From Dysgonomonas hofstadii (lineage in GTDB: Bacteria > Bacteroidota > Bacteroidia > Bacteroidales > Dysgonomonadaceae): a DNA stretch of 64,000 bases. Under the pieces are notes generated by a model. The model saw only the letters and a program-made list of their open reading frames with translations. It had not been told where the DNA came from and made no database searches. The position numbers and the translations under genes are program-made. The stretch is from NCBI RefSeq assembly GCF_014196915.1, contig NZ_JACIEP010000011.1, positions 1-64,000 on the forward strand, read 5' to 3'. Shown piece after piece: positions 24,239 through 32,915 of the stretch; the first letter of the stretch is position 1; each line of letters starts with the position of its first letter.

Positions 24239-24416
24239 GCCCTTACAGGGCGCAACCTCTTGGGCTATAAATACCCGGGGCAACGCCCCGGGCTAGAATA
24301 TATCAGGCTTTCAGCCTGTTTTCTTTCCGGATGGCCTGAAAGGGCTACATAATATAGCCCAATGGCAACGCCTTGGGTCGGGAAACATAAACCCTGAAAG
24401 GACGCCCTGTAAGGGT
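24239..24416. repeat. 178-bp element with inverted ends
   Basis: GCCCTTACAGGGCG (24239-24252) and its complement at 24403-24416 (13 of 14) bound a GC-rich stretch. Inside are CCCGGGGCAACGCCCCGGG (24274-24292), GGCTTTCAGCC, GGGCTACATAATATAGCCC and two copies of GGCAACGCC. No reading frame is credible. It resembles a REP/MITE-type palindromic element lying between the cysteine-rich gene and the YcxB-like gene. Confidence 0.7.
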
Positions 24417-24457
24417 AGTATAGGTTTATATTCTATTTTTGTCATGTACTATGCGAA

Positions 24458-25000
24458 CTATTTCCATTTCCAGTCCATTTCGTCAGAATAGGTTATATTC
24501 AGTTTTTTACTGCATTCTAATAAATGATTGCGAAGGGCGTCAACGTTTTCTATTTTTCCTTTGGGTATTATGATGTAAGAGGCTTTATTGACCTGCATAA
24601 AGAAATAATCTTTTATTTCAGTAATACCGACCAATTCACTGAGTTTAACAGAACCGGTTGACTTTTTATCCACCATGTTTACATTCCGGTCGTCTATGCT
24701 AACAGACACCACTCTACAATCAGGATCGAACGTTTGTTCCACGTGTTTCTCTAAATAGCTTTTACTGTACCGTCTGCCAAAGAAAGGGTAGATCAGGAAA
24801 ACAATTGCCGCGAAGATAAAAATATAGCAGGCCAGGCCTGTATCGAAGTTTAGAAATACTGCACCTACTGTAGCAAAAAGCAGAAAAACAAGAATTCTTG
24901 ATTTGCGATGCTGTCTCTTAAATAATGGATTCTTTGTTGCAGCAAATAACTGAAAAGCGAGATAATCGTCTTTGTCTAAGGTGTAACTGAGTTCTATCAT
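24458..25000 (-). CDS. YcxB-like membrane protein
   Basis: The 180-residue protein starts MIELSYTLDKDDYLAFQLFAA, has two close membrane helices (ILVFLLFATVGAVFLNF and YIFIFAAIVFLIYPFFG, about 36-72), and ends with a cytoplasmic beta-rich domain with KLSELVGITEIKDYFFM and YIIIPKGKI. This matches the YcxB-like family (C-terminal domain PF14317), of unknown function. It is monocistronic and flanked by repeats. Confidence 0.75.
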   Translation of the reverse strand: MIELSYTLDKDDYLAFQLFAATKNPLFKRQHRKSRILVFLLFATVGAVFLNFDTGLACYIFIFAAIVFLIYPFFGRRYSKSYLEKHVEQTFDPDCRVVSVSIDDRNVNMVDKKSTGSVKLSELVGITEIKDYFFMQVNKASYIIIPKGKIENVDALRNHLLECSKKLNITYSDEMDWKWK

Positions 25001-25035
25001 TTTATCAAATAAAAAGTTGTTTATCTATACTGAAA

Positions 25036-25120
25036 ACTCAGTAGTCAAAGAAGTTAAAGTAGTCAGGTGGATTTTTTTGATATGCTTTAACTACTCTGGC
25101 TACTTTAACGACTAACTACA
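25036..25120. repeat. Palindromic AGTAGT-type spacer hairpin
   Basis: GAAGTTAAAGTAGTCAGG is answered by CTGGCTACTTTAACGAC some 40 bp on, forming an imperfect stem before the ATG at 25134. It belongs with other AGTAG/CTACT hairpins in this window. Confidence 0.45.
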
Positions 25121-25133
25121 AATATATAAAATT

Positions 25134-25703
25134 ATGGCTAAGTACACAGAAGAACTAGTATCGGAAATCCTATCCCTGATCGAATCCGACATTTACACAG
25201 TAAAAGAACTATGCATGGTAGCACGTATCTCCCGCGAAACTTACTACCAGTGGCTCGACACCAAACCCGAATTTAAGAAAGCGGTTGATGAAGCCATGCG
25301 CCAGCGGGACGAGATGCTGGTGTCCATCGCCCGTGCTTCGCTTCGCAAGAAACTGGAAGGTTATACACTGGAAGAAGAAAAAGTGGTATATGAACCCGCC
25401 AAAAGCAATCCGCATATACAGATCGAGAAATCACGGGTAGTAAAGAAGAAACAATATCCGCCGAACTTAGCGGCAATCAAGTATGTGCTGGAACAGGAGG
25501 AAAAACGCAAAGAGAAAGAAAGGCAGGAAAAGCCGAAACTACGGCAGCAAATTATCTATGTAAATAACCAACATGAGGCAGACTTATTTATTCAGCTGGA
25601 TAAACATCTGAACGGAGCGGATAGTGAAGTCATCAGGATGGCGACCGAAGAGGAGAGGAAGAGAATTGAGAATGATGAAAAAATGAGAATAAATGAAGAA
25701 TGA
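25134..25703 (+). CDS. Orphan terminase-small-subunit-like HTH protein
   Basis: The 189-residue protein opens with a helix-turn-helix, MAKYTEELVSEILSLI then YTVKELCMVARISRETYYQW, followed by KPEFKKAVDEAMRQRDEMLV and a long charged tail. This resembles phBC6A51-type phage terminase small subunits, which recognise DNA for packaging. No large subunit, portal or other phage gene is nearby, so it is a phage remnant or a domesticated DNA-binding protein. The C-terminal part (about 130-189) is low-complexity, charged and helical. Confidence 0.6.
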   Translation: MAKYTEELVSEILSLIESDIYTVKELCMVARISRETYYQWLDTKPEFKKAVDEAMRQRDEMLVSIARASLRKKLEGYTLEEEKVVYEPAKSNPHIQIEKSRVVKKKQYPPNLAAIKYVLEQEEKRKEKERQEKPKLRQQIIYVNNQHEADLFIQLDKHLNGADSEVIRMATEEERKRIENDEKMRINEE

Positions 25704-26030
25704 AGAACTAAAAATTAAGAATTAAGAATCGTTAAGAATTCAGAAACAACGTTCGACAGAGTCCGTTAAGAATGAAATGCATTTTGAATGACCGTATTGT
25801 GTTTGTCATGCTGACGACAGGAAGCATCTCCTCCCTATATAGACGGGATTCTTTGTGCCTCAGGATGACAAAAATAAGTGATTCAGTTATAAATATGAAG
25901 TGTCGGCTGAGCCAATACTTTGATAACCATTAACCGCTAACTGAATAATCTGTCAGGGTTGCCTCACCTTCGCTCCGGTGATTGCTAATTGACAGGTTTT
26001 TATTAACTTGCAGAAATTTCTTTAACAGAA
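25704..26030. other. Spacer with dispersed repeats
   Basis: It holds no gene. It contains a TGTCATGCTGA...TCAGGATGACA palindrome (25804-25870) and a CTGTCAGG...CTGACAGG-type hairpin around 25948-26003 (TCTGTCAGGGTTGCC to AATTGACAGGT). Confidence 0.6.
25804..25870. repeat. GTCAT-type palindrome, copy 1
   Basis: The 67-bp unit starts TGTCATGCTGACGACAGG and ends CTCAGGATGACA. Its first 28 bases are the reverse complement of the right half of the copy at 40820-40887. Confidence 0.8.
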
Positions 26031-26420
26031 ATGAACAATGGAGATAAAATATATATCAGCTTTATGAACATAAAAAGAAAGCCTACTACTAAAGAATTAA
26101 TGCTTCTAAAGATACTGGTAAATAAATCTTCGATCCATATTCCTGCTGATTGGGATAAAGACCTTATGGTCTTACCAATGATTGATGGAGGGATGGGAAG
26201 CTTATTCCTTTTACCGCAAAGGTATGATAAAAATGAAAAAAGGTTATTTGGTAAGCAGGCAAGCGATATTCAATTTCAGGATATAGACGGAATCACTGTT
26301 ATAGTATCATTAAACACTGATAAAAAAGGAGAACTATATGAGTTGGATATATGGAAAACAGATTATAGCCCATTAATTGAGATACCTGATAATATAGATG
26401 ATTTTCATTCGGTTGAGTAA
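26031..26420 (+). CDS. Hypothetical 129-residue protein
   Basis: A soluble protein with KPTTKELMLLKILVNKSSIHIPADW, then MIDGGMGSLFLLP and a late DGITVIVSLNTDKKGELYELDIWKTD. The pattern recalls small DUF6984-like proteins, sometimes found as immunity or accessory factors, but I cannot confirm the family. No signal peptide or membrane segment. It stands alone between repeat-bearing spacers. Confidence 0.55.
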   Translation: MNNGDKIYISFMNIKRKPTTKELMLLKILVNKSSIHIPADWDKDLMVLPMIDGGMGSLFLLPQRYDKNEKRLFGKQASDIQFQDIDGITVIVSLNTDKKGELYELDIWKTDYSPLIEIPDNIDDFHSVE

Positions 26421-26512
26421 TAAAATCTGTCAGGTTTGTCAGGTTTTGACCACAGGATAAATCAATCTATGCCGGGCATAAGGTTTTATTTCAAATAAAT
26501 TATCTTTGGAAT

Positions 26513-26989
26513 ATGGAAACAGAAAAACCACTAGTCGATAACGATTATCAGTTACAAAAAATAGGAGATAAAGGCGCCTGGACTTTCGTCGAAATTCCGG
26601 AGATTCCAATGCCAAAAACACCTTTTGGCATGCTGAAAGTAAAAGGAAAGATCGATGATTATGAGTTTTCCAACGTAAACATGATGCCTCTTGGAAACGG
26701 ACGTGTAGGCTTAGCTGTAAAGGCTGAGGTGAGGAAGAATATTAAAAAACAGGCACCTGATACTGTGCACGTTACTATATACGAAGATAAAACACCACTG
26801 ATAATTCCCGAAGAATTACTTTTGTGCATGGAGTATGAAGATGGTGTTTTGGCGAAATTCGAGAATTATAGCGATGGACAGAAAAAGGCTTTTATCGATT
26901 GGATAAATTCGGCCAAAACGGAACAGGCTAAGGCTGACCGTATTGCCAGAACCATGGTAATGATACAAAATGGTGAAAAGTATTATTAG
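26513..26989 (+). CDS. DUF1905/YdeI-type protein
   Basis: The 158-residue protein joins a DUF1905 beta-barrel (WTFVEIPEIPM, GMLKVKGKIDDYEFSNVNMMPLGNGRVGLAVKAEVRKN) with a C-terminal YdeI/OmpD-associated helical stretch (FENYSDGQKKAFIDWINSAKTEQAKADRIARTM). The YdeI region is known from proteins tied to polymyxin or bacteriocin tolerance, but biochemical function is unknown. It converges with nfnB, with a weak shared hairpin between. Confidence 0.8.
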   Translation: METEKPLVDNDYQLQKIGDKGAWTFVEIPEIPMPKTPFGMLKVKGKIDDYEFSNVNMMPLGNGRVGLAVKAEVRKNIKKQAPDTVHVTIYEDKTPLIIPEELLLCMEYEDGVLAKFENYSDGQKKAFIDWINSAKTEQAKADRIARTMVMIQNGEKYY

Positions 26990-27009
26990 AAGTGTATATT
27001 GATGAAAAA

Positions 27010-27035
27010 AGAGATCGCAGCAAACCACAATCTCT
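27010..27035. terminator. Weak bidirectional terminator
   Basis: AGAGAT (27010-27015) pairs with ATCTCT (27030-27035), with an A run on the left and pyrimidines on the right, between convergent genes. Confidence 0.4.
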
Positions 27036-27056
27036 TCTCTCATTATGTATAATACT

Positions 27057-28529
27057 TTAAGCTTTCAACGCTTTATCCATAGCGGCAGCGGCTTTACGTC
27101 CGTCACCCATGGCAAGAATCACGGTAGCGCCACCACGCACGATATCGCCCCCTGCATACACATCGGGCAGATCGGACTGCATAGTCTCCTGATTGACAAT
27201 GATCGTTCCCCATTTGGATATCTGCAAACCTTTGAAGGTAGACGGAATCAGTGGATTTGGAGAAACCCCTACACTGACGATCACTTCGTCCACATCGAAC
27301 CACTCGGTGGCACCTTCGATAGGCACAGGTTTGCGGCGTCCCGAAGCGTCGGGTTCGCCGAGTTCCATCTTCTGAAGCTGCATCCGTTGCACATGGCCTT
27401 TTTCATCGCCTTCGTAGCAAATCGGATTATGTAATGTATGGAATTCTATACCCTCTTCTTTGGCATGTTTTACTTCTTCGAGACGGGCCGGCATCTCCTC
27501 TTCGGAGCGGCGGTAAACGATCATCGCTCTTTCCGCGCCAAGACGCTTAGCCGTACGTACAGAGTCCATCGCTGTATTTCCTGCCCCCACAACGGCTACC
27601 CGTTTGCCTTTTTGGACAGGGGTATCGCTTTCGTCATTGGATGCATCCATCAAATTGACACGGGTAAGGAATTCGTTGGACGACATGATACCGATAAGGT
27701 TTTCGCCCGGTATATTCATAAAGTTAGGCAGCCCTGCTCCACTGGCGGCAAAGATACCTTTGAATCCTTCCGCATGAAGGTCTTCATAGGAAATGGTCTT
27801 TCCGACGATGCAGTTATTAATAAACTTCACCCCCATCCGGCGAAGCACATTGATTTCCACGTCAACAATCTCGTTTGGAAGGCGAAATTCAGGAATACCA
27901 TATTTGAGAACCCCTCCGATTTCATGAAGTGCTTCGAATACAGTTACATCGTATCCCAGCTTAGCCATATCTCCGGCGAAAGAAAGTCCCGCAGGTCCGG
28001 AACCGACAACAGCGATCTTCATTCCATTTGCAGGAGCCAATTCGGGAACTGCCACCTGTCCGCTTTCACGTTCGTAATCGGCGGCAAAGCGTTCAAGATA
28101 ACCGATAGCCACAGGCTCTCTCTTCATCTTCTGAATGTAGATGCATTTGGCTTCGCATTGCTTTTCCTGAGGACAAACACGTCCGCACACAGCAGGCAGG
28201 GCACTGGTCTCTTTCAGGACTTTGGCCGCTTCGAGGAACTCGCCCCGCTCGATATTCTTGACAAACGAAGGAATCTGTATCCCCACCGGACAACCCTCCA
28301 TGCAGGTGGGATTGGCACAATCGAGACATCGGGCGGCTTCCTTCACGGCCTGCTCTGCCGATAGTCCCAGATTCACTTCTTCCTTTAGGGAATGGCTTCT
28401 GTACTCAGGATCGAGTTCGGGCATATGTACCCGGGGTATATCACCACGCTCTTTGGCTTTTATGGTTTTACGGAGTTCTTCTCTCCAAGGCTCACTACGG
28501 CGCGCCTGTATATATTCTTGCTCTGTCAT
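27057..28529 (-). CDS. nfnB: NfnB-like NADPH-binding flavoprotein (GltD-like)
   Basis: The 490-residue protein has an N-terminal iron-sulfur domain with CLDCANPTCMEGCPVGIQIP and VCGRVCPQEKQCEAKC, then FAD (VVGSGPAGLSFAGDMA) and NADP (VVGAGNTAMDSVRTAKRLGA) Rossmann motifs. This is the build of glutamate synthase small subunit, but no gltB is present and the gene directly follows an NfnA-like gene (20-bp gap). The pair matches the electron-bifurcating NADH-dependent ferredoxin:NADP oxidoreductase, in which the large subunit carries two 4Fe-4S clusters. Simple annotation would call it gltD. Confidence 0.8.
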   Translation of the reverse strand: MTEQEYIQARRSEPWREELRKTIKAKERGDIPRVHMPELDPEYRSHSLKEEVNLGLSAEQAVKEAARCLDCANPTCMEGCPVGIQIPSFVKNIERGEFLEAAKVLKETSALPAVCGRVCPQEKQCEAKCIYIQKMKREPVAIGYLERFAADYERESGQVAVPELAPANGMKIAVVGSGPAGLSFAGDMAKLGYDVTVFEALHEIGGVLKYGIPEFRLPNEIVDVEINVLRRMGVKFINNCIVGKTISYEDLHAEGFKGIFAASGAGLPNFMNIPGENLIGIMSSNEFLTRVNLMDASNDESDTPVQKGKRVAVVGAGNTAMDSVRTAKRLGAERAMIVYRRSEEEMPARLEEVKHAKEEGIEFHTLHNPICYEGDEKGHVQRMQLQKMELGEPDASGRRKPVPIEGATEWFDVDEVIVSVGVSPNPLIPSTFKGLQISKWGTIIVNQETMQSDLPDVYAGGDIVRGGATVILAMGDGRKAAAAMDKALKA

Positions 28530-28549
28530 TTCTTCTTTTGAATAGATAG

Positions 28550-29332
28550 TTAGTTATATGCTCTCAGTCTCATCAGCATTTCGTCGAAGTCCACCTCGTG
28601 TGCATTAAATTCAGGTCCATCCACGCAAACGAATTTGGTTTTTCCTCCTACCGTTACACGGCAAGCGCCGCACATACCTGTTCCATCGACCATGATCGTA
28701 TTCAGTGATGCCATTGTAGGAATGTTATATTTTTGTGTGAGAAGAGATACGAACTTCATCATGATGGCAGGGCCGATAGTCACACAAAGGTCTACCTTTT
28801 CGCGCCCGATGACCATTTCGATACCGTTTGTGATAAGTCCTTTATGTCCGTAGGATCCGTCGTCAGTCATCACAATCACTTCGTCGGAATATTCGGCAAC
28901 CTGTTTCTCCAGAATCACAAGATCTTTGGTGCGGGCAGCCAGTACCGAGATCACTTTGTTGCCGGCTCTTTTCATTGCTTCTATAATAGGCAGCATCGGC
29001 GCAACCCCGACTCCGCCTCCGGCACAAATGACTGTTCCATAGTTCTCGATATGGGTGGCTTGCCCCAATGGGCCGACAACATCGGTTATATAATCTCCGG
29101 CATTCAGGCTGCATATTTTCTTTGAAGATTCGCCCACGGCTTGAATCACAATAGTTATTGTTCCGCGTTCGGTGTTTGATGCCGCAATAGTGAGTGGAAT
29201 GCGTTCTCCCTTTTCGCCAACCCTGACAATCACAAAATGTCCGGCCTTACGGCTTCTCGCTATCAAAGGAGCTTCAACCTCAAATTTGACTACATTCTCT
29301 GAGAAATACTCTTTATCTACGATCTTATTCAT
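28550..29332 (-). CDS. nfnA: NfnA-like FAD/NAD-binding subunit
   Basis: The 260-residue protein is of the dihydroorotate dehydrogenase electron-transfer type: an N-terminal FAD barrel (RIPLTIAASNTERGTITI), an NAD domain (VICAGGGVGVAPMLPIIEA) and a C-terminal 2Fe-2S site in GTGMCGACRVTVGG and KFVCVDGPEF. With NfnB it would couple NADH and reduced ferredoxin oxidation to NADPH formation. No pyrD is adjacent, which argues against PyrK. Confidence 0.8.
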   Translation of the reverse strand: MNKIVDKEYFSENVVKFEVEAPLIARSRKAGHFVIVRVGEKGERIPLTIAASNTERGTITIVIQAVGESSKKICSLNAGDYITDVVGPLGQATHIENYGTVICAGGGVGVAPMLPIIEAMKRAGNKVISVLAARTKDLVILEKQVAEYSDEVIVMTDDGSYGHKGLITNGIEMVIGREKVDLCVTIGPAIMMKFVSLLTQKYNIPTMASLNTIMVDGTGMCGACRVTVGGKTKFVCVDGPEFNAHEVDFDEMLMRLRAYN

Positions 29333-29407
29333 TTATAATATTAGGTTAGATTAGGCCTCTCGATTGAGCTAAAATGTTTCTTTTAGTTGAGTTTATTATT
29401 ATTTTGG

Positions 29408-29415
29408 CAAAGGTA
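29408..29415 (-). promoter_or_regulatory. -7 box of the nfnAB operon
   Basis: The minus strand reads TACCTTTG, matching TAnnTTTG, 75 bp before the nfnA ATG. Confidence 0.5.
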
Positions 29416-29471
29416 CAAACAAAGTTTGTATCTAATAGCAACAAGAATAATTAAAATAATATTAAAATGCT

Positions 29472-31133
29472 CTAACATTTCACATATTCTGATAAGAAAA
29501 CCTTGAGATTACCATACCCTTCTATTCCCAGTTTTTTACGGACATTGGATTTCTTCATCTGGACAGTATTAACGCTAAGCCTCATTATTATAGCTATCTC
29601 CGCATTGTTCAGATCTGCATAAGTAAGGCAGCATATCTTGAATTCAGAATCATCCAACTGAGGACAGATCTTATATAGTACAGTAGGGAATCGATTGCAC
29701 AGCTGATCGATAGTTTTTAAGATCAGATCCCAATCAACAGAACCTTCGTTATAGATAATCTCATTAACCTTCTTCAATAATTTCCGTCCTTGCTTCTTCT
29801 CTTCTTCTTTCAGATGAGTTTCAATTAACGCCACCTTTTTGAGAATATTAAAATGCTGAAGCAATAACTTCTTGAAAGAATCTTCCTTTTCACCGAATGA
29901 ATCGGCCATATCTGTTAATTGGGAGGCTTTCTGTTCTGCATCAGCTAATGCTATTTTATTCTTTATATTTTTTCTGGAATAATATAAGTTTAACGCAAGT
30001 ATCACAGCAATCAATCCCAGTATAATGAGAAAGGCTGTTTGCCGATGAATGAGTAATCTGTTATTCTCATTCTGTATCAATTCGAAATCATACTTCTTCT
30101 GGACATCCAGAATAGCCTGGTTGTCTGTCTCTTTCAGTATTCGAAAAAGGGTTTTATTATAATTTTTATGATAAGTTTTACCATAATCACTATCTTGTTT
30201 CTCCATCTCTATAATTAACTGATATATAGCCTGCCTCAGTTCGTAGTCATTATCTCCTATCAATTCTAGTGATTTGTTCGCATAGTATAGTGTAGAATCT
30301 CTATTCTTGCTATCATTGAAAGAATAGGCTATATCCAGATAAGTATTTGCTTTATTTCCCGGATTCTTGAAATAAGAAATTGATTTTCTGAAATATAGAC
30401 GCGCTTGTTCATAATTTCCTAGCTGACTGAATACCAAACCTATACTTCTAGACATTCTGGCTTGCTCTATAGAATCATTTTGGCTCTGAGATAAGGATAT
30501 AGCTTTATTATAATAATAGAGACAACTATCTATTTCCTTTTTCATCAGAAAAGTTATACCCAATTTCTCAAATGTCATCAACTCATTTCCGTATTTTCCT
30601 GATCTATTAAAGTAGATAGAGGCTTCTTTATACTGCTTTATTGCCTCATCTTTCAATAATTGATCAAAATATAAATCTCCAATAAAGTATTTTATTAAAC
30701 CCTTTAATGTATAATCATCACTGTCTTTGAGATAGCCTTCGGCATCTACGTATGCATTTCTGGCTTTTTGCTTCTGATTATTCAAAGAAAATACTCGTCC
30801 GGAGTAAAATAAGGCGAGTGCTGCCTTATTTTTATTTCTATTTTTTATATAATAATCTTTTGCCTTGAATATAATCGTATCATTATGAAGACTCTTTTGC
30901 GTTTTATCTTTAGCCTGAACCAACAACAATACATATTCCGCATATAAATCTTCATTCAAATTTTCAGGATGCATCTCAGTTGTAAGCAACTTATACACAC
31001 TATCAGGATCATGTTCTATTAGCATTTCCGATCTATTAAGTATTTCCTCTACGCTGTAATCCTGCTTATCGCAAGAACTTGTTATCAATACAACTGTTAT
31101 ATAGATAAAGAAAATGAGACTTCTTGATTTCAT
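29472..31133 (-). CDS. TPR lipoprotein regulator with LuxR-type HTH
   Basis: From ATG 31133 the protein has 553 residues: a lipoprotein-like leader MKSRSLIFFIYITVVLITSSC, a long run of TPR helices (about 40-330), a membrane helix TAFLIILGLIAVILALNLYY near 375, a coiled segment, and a C-terminal DNA-binding HTH (FKICCLTYADLNNAEIAIIM, VQMKKSNVRKKLG). This is a common Bacteroidetes one-component design in which an exported sensor is linked to a cytoplasmic HTH. It is divergent from the DUF3244-like gene at 31461, a likely target. The ATG at 31154 is an alternative start. Confidence 0.8.
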   Translation of the reverse strand: MKSRSLIFFIYITVVLITSSCDKQDYSVEEILNRSEMLIEHDPDSVYKLLTTEMHPENLNEDLYAEYVLLLVQAKDKTQKSLHNDTIIFKAKDYYIKNRNKNKAALALFYSGRVFSLNNQKQKARNAYVDAEGYLKDSDDYTLKGLIKYFIGDLYFDQLLKDEAIKQYKEASIYFNRSGKYGNELMTFEKLGITFLMKKEIDSCLYYYNKAISLSQSQNDSIEQARMSRSIGLVFSQLGNYEQARLYFRKSISYFKNPGNKANTYLDIAYSFNDSKNRDSTLYYANKSLELIGDNDYELRQAIYQLIIEMEKQDSDYGKTYHKNYNKTLFRILKETDNQAILDVQKKYDFELIQNENNRLLIHRQTAFLIILGLIAVILALNLYYSRKNIKNKIALADAEQKASQLTDMADSFGEKEDSFKKLLLQHFNILKKVALIETHLKEEEKKQGRKLLKKVNEIIYNEGSVDWDLILKTIDQLCNRFPTVLYKICPQLDDSEFKICCLTYADLNNAEIAIIMRLSVNTVQMKKSNVRKKLGIEGYGNLKVFLSEYVKC

Positions 31134-31460
31134 AGATAATATATTAAGGAACATCTGAAATGAAGTTCATAGTTAATAAAAAAAAAGAAAAAACACAACA
31201 GAATTTACAATAATATTAAAAATAAAATCTATATCTAAATACACCATATTTAATATAATATATTAATATTCAATACCATAAATATAAATAATAAAAAAAC
31301 AATCTATATCTAGGTAAAAAATATTGTTTTTCGTTTCTCTAAACTTTAGCTTTGTCCATATAAATACAAAACACGATTACTTCACACACCAATTTTTAAA
31401 TTAAACTGTAAGGAAGGGATATTTCATTTTATTAACATTGACTCTATCATTTTAATTAAT
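31134..31460. promoter_or_regulatory. AT-rich divergent control region
   Basis: About 330 bp of very AT-rich DNA separate the TPR/HTH regulator from the DUF3244-like gene. No gene is seen. TTAGCTTTG at 31348-31356 offers a TAnnTTTG-like -7 box (TAGCTTTG) for the rightward gene. Confidence 0.5.
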
Positions 31461-31856
31461 ATGGGTATGTATTCATTCAACAATTTTAGTTTAAGAGACC
31501 ATGGGGTCAAAGTCATGAGTGACAGCGACGATTGGGGTGAAGTTATCATAAAGGTACTACCTGAAACTGGCAAACTAACAAACCCTTCAGCTTCGATAAG
31601 AACAATTTCCTTATTCAAGCCAATAAAGGTCTACCAAAGCAATTTTACATTGAAAGTCAACATTGAGCTTGAAGAAAAAATAAATATCAAAATAACCGAT
31701 AATACAGGAGCGCCTGTTTATCTTAGACAGCTCACTCCGGCATCTTCTAACGAAGTATTGATAAGTACTTCAAGTTGGAACTACGGAGAATATAACATAA
31801 CACTTACTAATTCGGCCTGCGCTATTATCGCAACAGGAAAATTTAGTATACATTAG
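31461..31856 (+). CDS. DUF3244-like protein
   Basis: The C-terminal two thirds of this 131-residue product (NFTLKVNIELEEKINIKITD, then YNITLTNSACAIIATGKFSI) match the Ig-like fold of small DUF3244 proteins that are normally secreted in Bacteroidetes. The odd point is the absence of a signal peptide at the visible start MGMYSFNNFSLRDHG, and none is found in frame upstream. Either it is cytosolic or the leader has been lost. Neighbouring TPR/HTH regulators and DUF3244 genes are a recurrent pair. Confidence 0.6.
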   Translation: MGMYSFNNFSLRDHGVKVMSDSDDWGEVIIKVLPETGKLTNPSASIRTISLFKPIKVYQSNFTLKVNIELEEKINIKITDNTGAPVYLRQLTPASSNEVLISTSSWNYGEYNITLTNSACAIIATGKFSIH

Positions 31857-31953
31857 GTTTTTAGGCATTAGAATTTCCCAACCAGACTTAGCTTATTTAC
31901 AATTATTTTAGGGAAGTCTTTTGCATAGCTACATGCAAATAGCTAATTAGGGA

Positions 31954-31985
31954 AGAGTGGATCTGGATGATTCGCTCTTTCTATT
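31954..31985. terminator. Hairpin between convergent genes
   Basis: GAAGAGTG near 31953-31960 pairs with CGCTCTTTC near 31973-31981, between the DUF3244-like gene and the YeiH-like gene. AT-rich runs on both sides suit a bidirectional terminator. Confidence 0.45.
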
Positions 31986-32909
31986 TTAAAAAGCGAGCTT
32001 AATCCAGAAGAAGGATAAAATCCCGATAATAGCCCATAACAGTATTCCAAGCAAAAATGTATTAACACCTGTCCTTTTCACTTCTGCTATATTAATAGAA
32101 GTCCCGATAAAAAACAAGGATATCATCATTCCCTTTTTCCCCAGCCAGCTAAGATGCTGATTGGTCTCCTCCATACCCGGTATATAGTTGCCAATAACAA
32201 TAGCAACAACAAATAGCAAAATAAACCAGGGAATATTAATTTTCGAAGCATTTTGTTTGTTAAAGAATGCAATGCAGAGAGCCAGCGGAATAATCCATAA
32301 TGTACGTGTAAGCTTTACAGTGGTACCCACTTGTAAAGCCTGTTCGCCATATGCAGAACAAGCCCCTACCACCGAACTGGTATCGTGTATAGCGATTGCT
32401 GCCCAATAACCGAAATGGGTCTGATCCATCTGTAATAGATGCCCGATCAACGGAAACAGGAACAAGGCTATTGCATTCAACACAAAGATAACAGCCAATG
32501 AAAAACTTATCTGATTATTTTTCGCATCTATAACCGGAGCAATAGCCGCTATGGCGCTTCCTCCACAAATAGCCGTACCGCCGGAGATAAGAGTTGAAGT
32601 ATTTTTCTCTACCTTAAGGATTTTCCCCAATATAATTCCACTAACCATGGTAACAGCCACAGACACAATTGTAATCATAAATCCTGTTTTCCCCGTTTGC
32701 ACAACATCACTCACCGACATAGCAAATCCCATACATACAATAGACCCTTGTAAGAGATACTTAGTAAGCTTACCCGTTTCAAAGACTTCTCTTCCTTTAT
32801 AAAAGAAAGCCAGCAAAATACCCAAGAATAAGGCCAAAGGCGCTGAAAAGAAAGGGAAAAGACAGCAAACGGGAACAATATAAAATAATTTACCTAAATA
32901 TTTTTGCAT
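31986..32909 (-). CDS. YeiH/UPF0324-family membrane transporter
   Basis: The 307-residue protein has nine to ten membrane helices and family motifs LFLGILLAFFYKGRE, LLQGSIVCMGFAMS, LISGGTAICGGSAIAAIAPVI and AIAIHDTSSVVGACSAYG. Members are annotated as putative sulfate exporters, mostly by association with cysteine or sulfur genes; here no sulfur gene is adjacent. The ybeY start lies just upstream with a six-base gap, so both share a transcript. Confidence 0.85.
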   Translation of the reverse strand: MQKYLGKLFYIVPVCCLFPFFSAPLALFLGILLAFFYKGREVFETGKLTKYLLQGSIVCMGFAMSVSDVVQTGKTGFMITIVSVAVTMVSGIILGKILKVEKNTSTLISGGTAICGGSAIAAIAPVIDAKNNQISFSLAVIFVLNAIALFLFPLIGHLLQMDQTHFGYWAAIAIHDTSSVVGACSAYGEQALQVGTTVKLTRTLWIIPLALCIAFFNKQNASKINIPWFILLFVVAIVIGNYIPGMEETNQHLSWLGKKGMMISLFFIGTSINIAEVKRTGVNTFLLGILLWAIIGILSFFWIKLAF

Positions 32910-32915
32910 GATTTC

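Noticed and set aside
23137-24283. Longer starts for the TonB receptor (23653) and the cysteine-rich protein (24283)
   Set aside because: The extra residues precede the clear signal peptides and, for the second, run into repeat DNA.
27438-28364. 308-codon plus-strand frame opposite nfnB
   Set aside because: It is an antisense shadow of the conserved NfnB reading frame with an implausible product.
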